Notes under the pieces: model-generated
Told to the model about the DNA's origin: nothing
The model's database searches: none
The model's input: only the letters and a program-made list of their open reading frames with translations
Shown here: piece by piece, positions 18,025 to 26,368 of the stretch
Layout: each line of letters begins with the position of its first letter
How positions within the stretch are numbered: the stretch's first letter is position 1
Program-made: the position numbers and the translations under genes
DNA from: Desulfuromonas acetoxidans DSM 684
GTDB lineage: Bacteria > Desulfobacterota > Desulfuromonadia > Desulfuromonadales > Desulfuromonadaceae
Assembly: GCF_000167355.1 (NCBI RefSeq)
Contig: NZ_AAEW02000007.1
Coordinates: forward strand, 1-64,000
DNA length: 64,000 bases
Reading direction: 5' to 3'

Positions 18025-18393
18025 CTACGCCAGCGTCAGCCAGAACGTCGATGCCAGTTCATCATCAACCAGCAACGCCGCATCAATCACCGACTTGCCA
18101 CGCACCGTTTTGGCCGTACACCGCACGACAATGCGCTCCTGTGGACGCAACTGCCGATGGAACTTGGCCCGTTGCATGGCCTGCGGCGATTGGGAGACGA
18201 GACCAGCCTGTTCGGCAACAATCTGCGCCATCAGGACCTGGATCACTCCCGGCACAATCGGATAGCCGGGAAAGTGGCCGCTAAAACCGATAAACGCCTC
18301 ACTGAGAACAAAGCTTTGCTCCGCCGTGTCCTGTTCGATGCGCAGGTCAGTGCAGCTTGAATGGAGTATTTCATTGCGTACCGGACTGGTCAT
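18025..18393 (-). CDS. FabZ-like 3-hydroxyacyl-ACP dehydratase
   Basis: A protein of about 122 residues with a single hotdog domain and the dehydratase signature GHFPGYPIVPGV, including the catalytic His, followed by the QVLMAQIVAEQ helix. It would remove water from 3-hydroxyacyl-ACP, giving the trans double bonds of a polyene (ApeI-like role). The frame opens at 18417, but the ATG at 18393 overlaps the stop of the lipoprotein gene as ATGA and is preferred. A second, less canonical hotdog protein is encoded at 22071-22511, so the two may form a hetero-dehydratase as reported for aryl polyene systems. Confidence 0.85.
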   Translation of the reverse strand: MTSPVRNEILHSSCTDLRIEQDTAEQSFVLSEAFIGFSGHFPGYPIVPGVIQVLMAQIVAEQAGLVSQSPQAMQRAKFHRQLRPQERIVVRCTAKTVRGKSVIDAALLVDDELASTFWLTLA

Positions 18394-19055
18394 AGCTTTC
18401 GCACCGCCTCCATCCACAGGGTCAAACGGTAGTTTTTATCGTCAAGCACAATCATCGTCGGTGTCCGCAACATTGCGGAATCAGAGTCATTGAAATAATC
18501 CACTTGCCAGTTTTCATCGTCTGTCGCAACACGGGTGGTCTGCAAACGGATCGGATCACCGCCAAACGTAAACTCTGCTCCGCTTTGTACATTAGAAACC
18601 AGTCGATACGGCTGACCGTCACAACGCGGCAGCAAGCGATCGCCTGCCTGGGGCTGCGGTGTTAAGAAAATCCGCCGGACACTTTGGGCCACGACCTTGG
18701 GCAATTGCGGATGTTCTTCCAACAACGGCAAAAGATAGTTCAGGGACATATCCTCGCCGGTCACGGTCACATCAAACAATTTCACTCCCATGCTGTCCAT
18801 GGCCACCAAACGCGCCTCATGCGCAGCACAGTCGATACGCAACACACCCTGCAATGGGATCTCCCGCCAAGACAGTTTCAGCACACCACTTTGCCGACAC
18901 AAATAACGCTGCGTGCCGCTCAACCAATGCTGAGTCACCAGTTGTAACGGACTTAGGCCTTCACTGACCGCTCCCGAATGGGGAGGTAACGTGGGACGAC
19001 CGCAGGCGGTCAGAACCACAGCGAGCAACAGAGCAATCAGGGCGTAACGCTTCAT
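18390..19055 (-). CDS. DUF3261 family lipoprotein
   Basis: About 221 residues beginning with a lipoprotein signal: MKRYALIALLL, hydrophobic stretch, then a lipobox-like LTAC with Cys at about residue 18. The mature part is mainly predicted beta structure and matches the DUF3261 proteins encoded next to MMPL exporters and LolA-like proteins in aryl polyene and flexirubin loci. It is probably an outer-membrane or periplasmic accessory for moving the lipid. The ATG at 19055 has a GGGAGGA box inside the end of the exporter gene and overlaps its stop as ATGA. Confidence 0.8.
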   Translation of the reverse strand: MKRYALIALLLAVVLTACGRPTLPPHSGAVSEGLSPLQLVTQHWLSGTQRYLCRQSGVLKLSWREIPLQGVLRIDCAAHEARLVAMDSMGVKLFDVTVTGEDMSLNYLLPLLEEHPQLPKVVAQSVRRIFLTPQPQAGDRLLPRCDGQPYRLVSNVQSGAEFTFGGDPIRLQTTRVATDDENWQVDYFNDSDSAMLRTPTMIVLDDKNYRLTLWMEAVRKL

Positions 19056-21436
19056 GACGATCCTCCCTTGGGCGAAGTTGAGCACCAGTGGGCATAAACC
19101 GTCGGCACCACCAGTAAAGCGGTCAGCACCGCAGCACTGATGCCGAACAAAACAGTCAGCCCCATGGAGGACATGGCCGGATGACGCGCCAACGCCAGTG
19201 AACCGAACCCCGCCAGTGTGGTCAGAGCCGACACCAGCACCGCCTTGTCGGTATGCATTCCACTTCCATACTGACAGCGATTGACCATAAAGATCCCGTA
19301 ATCCACACCCAATCCGATAATCAGGATTGCAGCAATCACATTGAACAGGTTAAACGCCAACCCCAGCCAGCCCATAACACCAAACATCACCACCAAGCCA
19401 CCGAGCACCGGCAACAAAGCCAACACCATTCGACTCAGTCGGCGATACCACACCGCCAGCACCACCACAACAACAGCCATCGCCCGCAAGATAAAGGTGA
19501 TAAAGTCATGACCGACTTGAGCACTGAGTTGCTGACGAAACTGACTCTGGTCAACAACAACCACACCGGGAATCTGTTCCAGACGGCTGTCCAGTTCCAG
19601 AGCACGTTCCTCTCCAGCCTTACCGGTGTCGAGCAATGAGACCACGGCCGTGCCCTGCGGAAGATCAGTGACCAGCAAACCCTCAATTACCGTCCCCAAA
19701 CCGGCCTGTTGCCAGAACGGCAAATTGAGGAGTGGCGACGGTTGCGACAACGCGGTGTCAAACGATTCAAACGCCGTGGCTGAAAATCCCTGTTGCTGCG
19801 CCAGTTCGAAAAATCGCTGCCATTGCGGCTGATGCTGCTGCCAGAAATCCTGCCAGCGAAACAGGCTCTGCTGTTGGTGTTGCTCTGTCGGCAGAAGTGT
19901 TGCCAGGGACACCAGAGAGGCGCTGCTCTGTTGTGACGCAATCAGCTCGGCGACACGTGCATTCACAGCCAGAGCATCGTGTTCAGTGTTCCCCTGAGAA
20001 AAGATCAGGGTACGGCTTCGCACATCGCCCCACACCTGTTTCATCAACGCTTCACCATGGCTTAACGCAGCAGTCTGAACACTCAAACGGCGCAGATCAC
20101 CATCAAAGGTCAGTCGACTGCAGCCGAACGCGGCGACCATAACAACCACCAGCCAGATCCACGCGGCACGAGGATGATGGCGGACGGCCTCATGACGGGA
20201 TCGGGCCATGGCCCCCGAAGCAATACCGCACAGATGCGGCATGACCACCAGTGCCAGCAGTAACGCTGCAGCAATGGCTGTCATAGAAAACACCGCCAGT
20301 TGTCGCTGCCCCGGCAGAGTCGAATACAACAGGACGCTGAACGCCATAAAGCTGGTCAGGGCACTGCCCACCAGCGGACGTGTCAACCGCTGCAACGCCC
20401 CGAGAGGCGCACCACCACTGCGCAGAGCAAAAAACACATGCAGGGTGAAATCAACAGTGATCCCCAACAGCACAGCACCAAAGCCCAGGGTGATCCCGGA
20501 CAGTTGTGGAAACCAGACCGTTACCATAAAGGCGGCGATTCCCAACACCGATGCCGGTAGAAAAAACACCCACAGCGCACGCACATTACGCAACAGCACC
20601 ATGAAAATGAGCAAAATCGCCACACTGGCCACACTGAACACCACACGGATATCTCGCTGAACAGTGTCGGCATTGGCCACGGTATAGCGGTGTCCGCTGA
20701 CCACGGTAGCCGTCACTTCTGGCGGCAAGGTCTCCAAAATTGCAGTATCGATCTCCGAAAGCAGGCGGCGACTTGCCGTCACATCGCCAATCTCCACCGT
20801 AGTATCGACCATCAGCAGACGATGACGACCGTCACGACTGACAAAGGCGCCATGTTCGCCGCCGGCACCGGCAAACGGATTCAAATCACGCAGATGGTCA
20901 GCGCTTAATTGCCACAGTTGCAATGGATCGCGCTGGAGTTGCCCCTTGGTCCACCACCCCTGCGGCGTCATGAGCTGACTCTTGATCTGAACAAGTCGCT
21001 CCGTCATGATCGCATCATCAGCGAGACGCTTGGCGATCACTTGCAGATCCTCTTCCGTCACCAGTCGCGGCAACGCCTCACTCAAATGACTGAGCAGTGT
21101 GGCCTGCTGTTGGATCGGTGGACCGTCCGTGACCGTTGTCTGCAGTCTCTCTTCCAGGGCCACGGCCAATGCTTTACCACCCGCCTTCAGGATCGCTTGC
21201 TGTTGCGGATCGCTCACCTCAAGATCGATAAACACCTTGCGGGCAAAAGGGGCACGCTGCAGCCAGGTAAAATCATCGCGCACCGTGCTACCGGTTGCAT
21301 CCGGCAACATGGCATCGATGGTTTCCTGTGGCGTAAGACGCATCAACAGGGCAAAGCTGACCACGACAAACAGGCCGTACACCACAAACAGCAACCGTCG
21401 GTGGCCCTGAAAATAGTTAAAAAGTACCGAGATCAT
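19052..21436 (-). CDS. MMPL/RND-family lipid exporter
   Basis: A 794-residue membrane protein with two repeats of one helix, a ~200-residue periplasmic loop and five helices each, the usual RND/MMPL plan. The segments GAVLLGITVDFTLHVFF and IIGLGVDYGIFMV carry the conserved Asp residues used for proton coupling. Such proteins in aryl polyene, flexirubin and hopanoid loci move lipid products out of the inner membrane. It is followed by a coupled lipoprotein gene and preceded by a LolA-like gene, giving a three-part route from inner membrane through periplasm to outer membrane. Confidence 0.9.
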   Translation of the reverse strand: MISVLFNYFQGHRRLLFVVYGLFVVVSFALLMRLTPQETIDAMLPDATGSTVRDDFTWLQRAPFARKVFIDLEVSDPQQQAILKAGGKALAVALEERLQTTVTDGPPIQQQATLLSHLSEALPRLVTEEDLQVIAKRLADDAIMTERLVQIKSQLMTPQGWWTKGQLQRDPLQLWQLSADHLRDLNPFAGAGGEHGAFVSRDGRHRLLMVDTTVEIGDVTASRRLLSEIDTAILETLPPEVTATVVSGHRYTVANADTVQRDIRVVFSVASVAILLIFMVLLRNVRALWVFFLPASVLGIAAFMVTVWFPQLSGITLGFGAVLLGITVDFTLHVFFALRSGGAPLGALQRLTRPLVGSALTSFMAFSVLLYSTLPGQRQLAVFSMTAIAAALLLALVVMPHLCGIASGAMARSRHEAVRHHPRAAWIWLVVVMVAAFGCSRLTFDGDLRRLSVQTAALSHGEALMKQVWGDVRSRTLIFSQGNTEHDALAVNARVAELIASQQSSASLVSLATLLPTEQHQQQSLFRWQDFWQQHQPQWQRFFELAQQQGFSATAFESFDTALSQPSPLLNLPFWQQAGLGTVIEGLLVTDLPQGTAVVSLLDTGKAGEERALELDSRLEQIPGVVVVDQSQFRQQLSAQVGHDFITFILRAMAVVVVVLAVWYRRLSRMVLALLPVLGGLVVMFGVMGWLGLAFNLFNVIAAILIIGLGVDYGIFMVNRCQYGSGMHTDKAVLVSALTTLAGFGSLALARHPAMSSMGLTVLFGISAAVLTALLVVPTVYAHWCSTSPKGGSS

Positions 21437-21447
21437 CCGTCTGTCCG

Positions 21448-22086
21448 CTACAGCCCTTCCCGACCAGTGAACAACGTGCCGGTCAACGGCGCATTGACAT
21501 CCGTGTGGCTGAAACGGATCCGCGTATAATCACCATCGTGCTCATGAATTTCCACCTCAGTGACATAGGCCGCCGAATCGGAAAACTGAATAAGCAGATG
21601 ATCGAGAAAAGCCCGCCCCTGTCCTTCGGGAGGTGTCAGGCGCAGGCAGATCGGTTCAACACCGATCAGCTCAATCTGATAATGCTCCTGCAGCCAACGC
21701 AGATCAGCCCGAGCCCAGGCAAACAGCTGTTCGGCGATCAGGCTCATGGCCGGATCATCCTCAAGCCGAAACGGTTCACTGCCATCAACACGCTCATGCC
21801 AGCGTTCGCCGTGATCGCCATTGAGAACAAACCCGGAACCAACCGGCTCAGTTAATTCCCAGCGTAACTGATCGGGGCGCTGATAATAAAAACGACCGTT
21901 AGATGTCAAGGTTTCAGCAAACATGCTGAGGAATTTCTCCTGGACAAACTGACTCGACAGAGTCTGCACTTCAGCCGCCGAATGACGGATTTCATCAGCC
22001 ATCTCTTCGGGCAAGGGTTGTGCCACCACCATCGCGGGAAAAAACACCATCAGAATCAGACACAGACGGATTAGTCGCGAATCCAT
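21448..22086 (-). CDS. LolA-like outer-membrane lipid/lipoprotein carrier
   Basis: A 212-residue secreted protein with a signal peptide ending at VVAQP (about residue 23). The mature part shows the LolA pattern: TLSSQFVQEKFLSMF, then FYYQRPDQLRWELTEP, which in LolA builds the hydrophobic half-barrel. LolA-like proteins in aryl polyene loci probably ferry the lipid across the periplasm. It overlaps the end of the hotdog gene by 16 bases and precedes the MMPL exporter by 11 bases. Confidence 0.87.
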   Translation of the reverse strand: MDSRLIRLCLILMVFFPAMVVAQPLPEEMADEIRHSAAEVQTLSSQFVQEKFLSMFAETLTSNGRFYYQRPDQLRWELTEPVGSGFVLNGDHGERWHERVDGSEPFRLEDDPAMSLIAEQLFAWARADLRWLQEHYQIELIGVEPICLRLTPPEGQGRAFLDHLLIQFSDSAAYVTEVEIHEHDGDYTRIRFSHTDVNAPLTGTLFTGREGL

Positions 22087-22511
22087 AGCTTGATACTCCC
22101 CTCGGCAAGAATCTCTTCCTCACAGCGCACCACGCCGTCAACCACACAAAACCCCTCCAGCTGACCGGAGGTCTCAATATCGATGGTCAACCGGTCACCG
22201 ACATGCGCCTTGGACAACAGTTTGACCTGACGTCCCCCCACGAGAAACCCCTCACGCACCGGAACCCCGTTCAGCGTATCCTCGTACCCCTTGATCGCCG
22301 CATAGCTCTGGGCAATCAACTCAATAAAAGCCACAGGCTCCAGACTGCCGTCTTCGCAGACAAACAGATCTTCGGCATGAACTTCACTGACAACCGTGCC
22401 ACATCCCGGCGTAAATGCGACCAGCGCATCCACCAGCAGCATGGGCGGTCGGTGCGGCAACAATTTTTGCGCCGCCATGGGCAAAGCCATCGTTATTGTC
22501 GTTGAAGTCAT
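22071..22511 (-). CDS. hotdog-fold 3-hydroxyacyl-ACP dehydratase-like protein (ApeP-like)
   Basis: About 146 residues with the FabZ-like opening LLPHRPPMLLVDAL and the central helix EPVAFIELIAQSYAA, which includes a Glu at the catalytic position. The usual HFPG.P..PG segment of FabA/FabZ is missing, as in the second dehydratase subunit of aryl polyene systems. It probably works with the FabZ-like protein at 18025-18393. The frame opens at 22547 but the ATG at 22511 has a GAGAGA box at about eight bases and begins after the ammonia-lyase stop. Confidence 0.8.
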   Translation of the reverse strand: MTSTTITMALPMAAQKLLPHRPPMLLVDALVAFTPGCGTVVSEVHAEDLFVCEDGSLEPVAFIELIAQSYAAIKGYEDTLNGVPVREGFLVGGRQVKLLSKAHVGDRLTIDIETSGQLEGFCVVDGVVRCEEEILAEGSIKLWIRD

Positions 22512-22530
22512 CTGTTTTTCTCTCTGGTGA

Positions 22531-24117
22531 TCAGGACCAATAACCACTTAAATCATCGAACATCTGGCTTGAAAACAGCTTCTTACGCATAGCCACCAGA
22601 TCATCATGGAACACCCGGCTGTTATCGTAAATCTGAAATTCGTCATTGAGAGCCGCATAAATGCGTGAGGTGCCCAGGCCAAGACGATCAGCATTACGGA
22701 ACGACAGCGCTTGCATATCCGCCAAAACCTCCATGGTCAGGATGTGCTTGGCGTTGCTCACCTGCTTGAATGCCTTGCGTGCCGCCACGGTGCCCATGCT
22801 GACAACATCCTGATTGGAGGCGTTACAGGAGATGGAGTTTGTACTCACCGGGTTGGCCAACTGACGATTCTCGGCCGTGGTCGAGGTGGCCAGATACTGC
22901 GATCCCATGAACCCCATAGTCAAGCCAAGAGTGCCGGGGATCAGATGCTCAGGCAGTCCTTCGTTGAGGTTTTTATCAAGCAGCTTATTAAGCCGCCGTT
23001 CCGACAAGTTGCACAGTGTTGACAAGCTGATACACAACGCATCCATGGCAAAACCGATACTCTGGCCGTGGAAGTTGCCACCGTGAATGATTTTCTTCTT
23101 GTCCGGAACAATGATCGGATTGTCGTTGGAGGAGTTGGCTTCCACCTCAACGGTGCGCGTGGCACTTTCAATCATCTCAGCCGCCGGGGCCAAAACTTGA
23201 GGCGTGCAGCGGATGGAATACACATCCTGAACATTGATGGTGGTTTCGAAGACCAGTCCTTCCTGGTGCTGACCGCGAATTTGATCATGCATATTCTCGC
23301 GCAGAGTGATGTTCCCGGAGCCGCGATACAGGTTGCGAATGATTTCGGCAATCTCCACCTGTCCAGGATGAGGTTTAATCTTGTGCAGATCTTCGTCGAA
23401 AGCATCGTCAATACCACCGAACAATTCAATGCCGAAAGCCCCGGTGACACAACTGACCCGCAACAGTTTCTTGGCACCAAAAATGGCGAAAGCTGCCAGA
23501 GCGGTCATGGCGCTTGTGCCGTTCATCAGGGCAATGCCTTCTTTATAGCTCAAGCGCATCGGCTCGCGCCCCAGTTCGGCAAAGACTTCGGCGGCAGGAC
23601 GCAGCTCATCATGGTAGTAGAGGTTGCCCTCACCGATAATCCCCAGCGCCAGATGGGCCAGATGAATCAAGTCACCGGAAGCACCAACACTGCCGCATTC
23701 GGGAATATAGGGGGCAATGCCTTCGTTGATCATCCACTGCATAAACTCGAGCAGCTCAATCCGCACGCCACTGTAGCCTTTGACGAGCGTATTGAGTCGC
23801 ACGAGCATCACTGCCACACCAATATAAGGTTTGAGCGGATCACCAAGACCGGCGGCATGGCTGCGAATCAGGTTGACCTGCAGCGCTTCGATCTCGTTGT
23901 CATCAATAATCTTGTTGCACATGGGGCCGAACGATGTATTGACGCCGTAAATAATATGACGAGCATTGACCGCCTCTTCCAAGAAAGTACGGCTGTCACG
24001 ACAACGCTGCAACGCCTGTTCATCCAGCTCGACTTTCAGATCTCCGACACCAACGGCAATAATCTGTTCCACAGTCAGATCATTACCGGTTAAAATTACT
24101 GATTTCTTTTCTGCCAT
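22531..24117 (-). CDS. aromatic amino acid ammonia-lyase (HAL/PAL/TAL family)
   Basis: A 528-residue MIO enzyme. The cofactor-forming triad Ala-Ser-Gly lies at residues 146-148 in GSVGASGD, the catalytic Tyr in YGVNTSFG near residue 58, and the conserved NSSNDNP and QDVVSMG segments are present. It deaminates an aromatic amino acid to a trans-2-enoic acid. The pair that governs substrate choice reads Ser-His (residues 86-87), as in histidine lyases and, to my knowledge, in some tyrosine lyases of flexirubin-type loci. Given the neighbours, tyrosine or phenylalanine to a coumaric or cinnamic starter is the best inference. A GAGGGA box precedes the ATG. It is the first gene of the downstream arm. 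Confidence 0.93.
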   Translation of the reverse strand: MAEKKSVILTGNDLTVEQIIAVGVGDLKVELDEQALQRCRDSRTFLEEAVNARHIIYGVNTSFGPMCNKIIDDNEIEALQVNLIRSHAAGLGDPLKPYIGVAVMLVRLNTLVKGYSGVRIELLEFMQWMINEGIAPYIPECGSVGASGDLIHLAHLALGIIGEGNLYYHDELRPAAEVFAELGREPMRLSYKEGIALMNGTSAMTALAAFAIFGAKKLLRVSCVTGAFGIELFGGIDDAFDEDLHKIKPHPGQVEIAEIIRNLYRGSGNITLRENMHDQIRGQHQEGLVFETTINVQDVYSIRCTPQVLAPAAEMIESATRTVEVEANSSNDNPIIVPDKKKIIHGGNFHGQSIGFAMDALCISLSTLCNLSERRLNKLLDKNLNEGLPEHLIPGTLGLTMGFMGSQYLATSTTAENRQLANPVSTNSISCNASNQDVVSMGTVAARKAFKQVSNAKHILTMEVLADMQALSFRNADRLGLGTSRIYAALNDEFQIYDNSRVFHDDLVAMRKKLFSSQMFDDLSGYWS

Positions 24118-24290
24118 TTTCTTTCCCTCGTCATTTCAGATAAAAATCTTGTCTCAAACGTTCATAAATACAGTGAAACACGTAAAATGGTTCCTTCACA
24201 TGCCACAACAATCAGATCACTTCAAACAGACTCGCCCGTTCACGTCAGCGGCTACGCACGTGACGTGAATTTGCTCACACATCACTGGCT
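24118..24290. other. leader between ammonia-lyase and repeat array
   Basis: Short AT-rich stretch holding the ribosome-binding site of the ammonia-lyase. A promoter for the downstream arm would be expected here or in the array, but I see no convincing -35/-10 pair. Confidence 0.3.
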
Positions 24291-24692
24291 GTTCAACTTT
24301 AATGCCCGTGGGGTGGGCAAAGCCCACTCCCTCTTTGCCGGGGCGAATCCCGGCGATCTTGATTTTGATCTTGATCGCCTGTGGTCCGCATCACGAAACA
24401 AACCGCTCCGGCGGACTTCATCCGTTCGCATTGTTGGTACGCACATGACGCGGGCTTCCGCGCCCGCACGTCGGGGCACTTTTGCGTCGACAAAAGTACC
24501 GCAAAATCGACTCCCGTCATTGCGCCCTTACGGGTTCCCTCTCTGCGTTCACTAACACCGCGATGTCGGCAAAATTCGCCCAGTCGGCATCAGTCCTCAA
24601 ACAGGTTGCCGACGACCATCGCGGTGACCGTTCACTCCGTTCGGCGCTGCTGAACGGGAGGGCTTGGGAGCAATATTCAAAATTGGCGATCT
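24291..24692 (+). repeat. repeat unit 1 (shortened)
   Basis: A 402-base copy. It lacks the ~200-base segment containing GAAGCATAACGG: the GTGGGC-AAA-GCCCAC hairpin region runs straight into CGGCGATCTTGA, joined at GCCGGGG, a string present at both edges of the missing segment in the full units. It carries the ACTTTTG/CAAAAGT stem-loop at 24475-24500. Confidence 0.85.
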
Positions 24693-25301
24693 GTTCAACG
24701 TCAGTGCCCGTGGGGTGGGCAAAGCCCACTCCCTCTTTGCCGGGGTGCCAGCACAACTTGATGGATCAAAGATAACAAGAGTTATCACCGTCAATACCAC
24801 TGCTCATGAGAAGCACGATTCGTTGACCTAAAGGGCAACGAGCCGAATCTGTGAAGCATAACGGAAAACGACCCATTCTATCTAAATCAAGAAATCACTG
24901 TGAACCCCTAGCCGGCTTTTGCATCCTTTTGGGCGACTTGCCAAAAGGATGTCGCCTGCCGGGGCGAAACCCGGCGATCTTGACCTTGATTTTGTTCTTC
25001 TGTGGTCCACCATACGGAACAAACCGCTCCGGCGGACTTCATCCGTTCGCATTGTTGGTGCCCACGTGACGTGGGCTTCCGCGCCCGCACGTCGGGGCAC
25101 TTTTGCGTCGACAAAAGTACCGCAAAATCGACTCCCGGGCTTCGCGCTCTTCGAGTTCCCTCACTCCATCCGCTTCCGCCGTGATGTCGGCAAAACTCGC
25201 TAACGCTCAAACAGTTGCCGACGATCATCACGGCTCCAGCTCCTTGCGTTCGGCGCTGCAGTACGGGAGAGCTTGGGAGCAATATCGAAACAGGTTACTC
25301 C
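24693..25301 (+). repeat. repeat unit 2 (full length)
   Basis: A 609-base full copy. Stem-loops: 11-bp CATCCTTTTGG/CCAAAAGGATG (24922-24932 with 24941-24951) and the CGTCGA-loop hairpin at 25096-25121. Its second half differs from units 1 and 3, while its first half is nearly the same as that of unit 4. Confidence 0.85.
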
Positions 25302-25921
25302 GTTCAATTTTAATGCCCATGGGGTGGGCAACGCCCACTCCCTCTTTGCCGGGGTGCCAGCACAACCTGGTTGATCAAACTCCTGTTTTTTATCACCATC
25401 AATGCCATCGCTGAGAAGAAGCACGATTCGTTGACCTAAAGGGCAACGAGCCGAATCAGTGAAGCATAACGGAAAACGACCCATTCTATCTAAATCAAGA
25501 AATCACTGTGAACCCCTAGCCGGCTTTTGCATCCTTTTGGGCGGCTTGCCAAAAGGATGTCGCCTGCCGGGGCGAAACCCGGCGATCTTGACCTTGGTTT
25601 TATTCTTCTGTGGTCCACCATACGGAACAAATTGCTCCGGCGAACTCCATCCGTTCGCATTGTTGGTACGCACATGACGTGGGCTTCCGCGCCCACACCT
25701 TGGGTTCCTTTTGCGTCGACAAAAGGAACGCAAAATCGACTCCCGTCATTGCGCCCTTACGGGTTCCCTCTCTGCGCTCACTAACACCGCGATGTCGGCA
25801 AAATTCGCCCAGTCGGCATCAGTCCTCAAACAGGTTGCCGACGACCATCGCGGTGACCGTTCACTCCGTTCGGCGCTGCTGAACGGGAGAGCTGGGAAGC
25901 GATATCGAAACAGGTTACTCC
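25302..25921 (+). repeat. repeat unit 3 (full length)
   Basis: A 620-base full copy. The CGTCGA-loop hairpin (25704-25729) has changed arms, GTTCCTTTTG/CAAAAGGAAC, that remain fully complementary. Its second half nearly matches unit 1. Confidence 0.85.
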
Positions 25922-26340
25922 GTTCAATTTTAATGCCCATGGGGTGGGCAAAGCCCACTCCCTCTTTGCCGGGGTGTCAGCACAACTTGATGGATCAAAG
26001 ATAACAAGAGTTATCACCGTCAATACCACTGCTCATGAGAAGCACGATTCGTTGACCTAAAGGGCAACGAGCCGAATCTGTGAAGCATAACGGAAAACGA
26101 CCCATTCTATCTAAATCAAGAAATCACTGTGAACCCCTAGCCGGCTTTTGCATCCTTTTGGGCGACTTGCCAAAAGGATGTCGCCTGCCGGGGCGAGTCC
26201 CGGCGATCTTGACCTTGGTTTGGCATTTGCCTTAGTCCATAAGATGGAACCAATTGCTCATCCGTTCACGTTCGTGGCACGCACGTGACGGGGCTTCAGC
26301 TTCCTTGTTCGGCGCTGCTGAACAGGAGAGCTTTGGTGCT
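25922..26340 (+). repeat. repeat unit 4 (degenerate end)
   Basis: The first ~290 bases closely follow unit 2, then the copy diverges from about 26220 and breaks down to short matches (TCCGTTCACG, GGCGCTGCTGAACAGGAGAGC) before the AMP-ligase gene. Confidence 0.75.
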
Positions 26341-26368
26341 CAATAACTGCGGTCCAACACAAGAAGCT

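Larger units (their letters stand above)
24291..26340. repeat. tandem array of structured ~0.6 kb repeats
   Basis: Four consecutive copies of one element fill the gap between the two arms of the biosynthetic locus. Landmarks recur at regular spacing: GTTCAA followed by TTAATGCCC-like sequence at 24291, 24693, 25302 and 25922, and GAAGCATAACGG at 24853, 25461 and 26082. Copies contain several strong inverted repeats and can be read as many short overlapping frames on both strands; these frames have no recognisable domains and I do not treat them as genes. A diverged solo copy lies inverted at 39545-39900. Confidence 0.9.

Noticed and set aside
24282-26030. Many short reading frames of 60-124 codons on both strands in the repeat array
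   Set aside because: They recur with the repeats, overlap each other on both strands, lack domains and consistent ribosome-binding sites; best explained by lack of stops in repeat DNA.
24291-26340. CRISPR array
   Set aside because: The repeat units are ~0.6 kb without short spacers or nearby cas genes.
24291-26340. Insertion sequence or transposon
   Set aside because: No transposase, terminal inverted repeats or target duplications could be seen.
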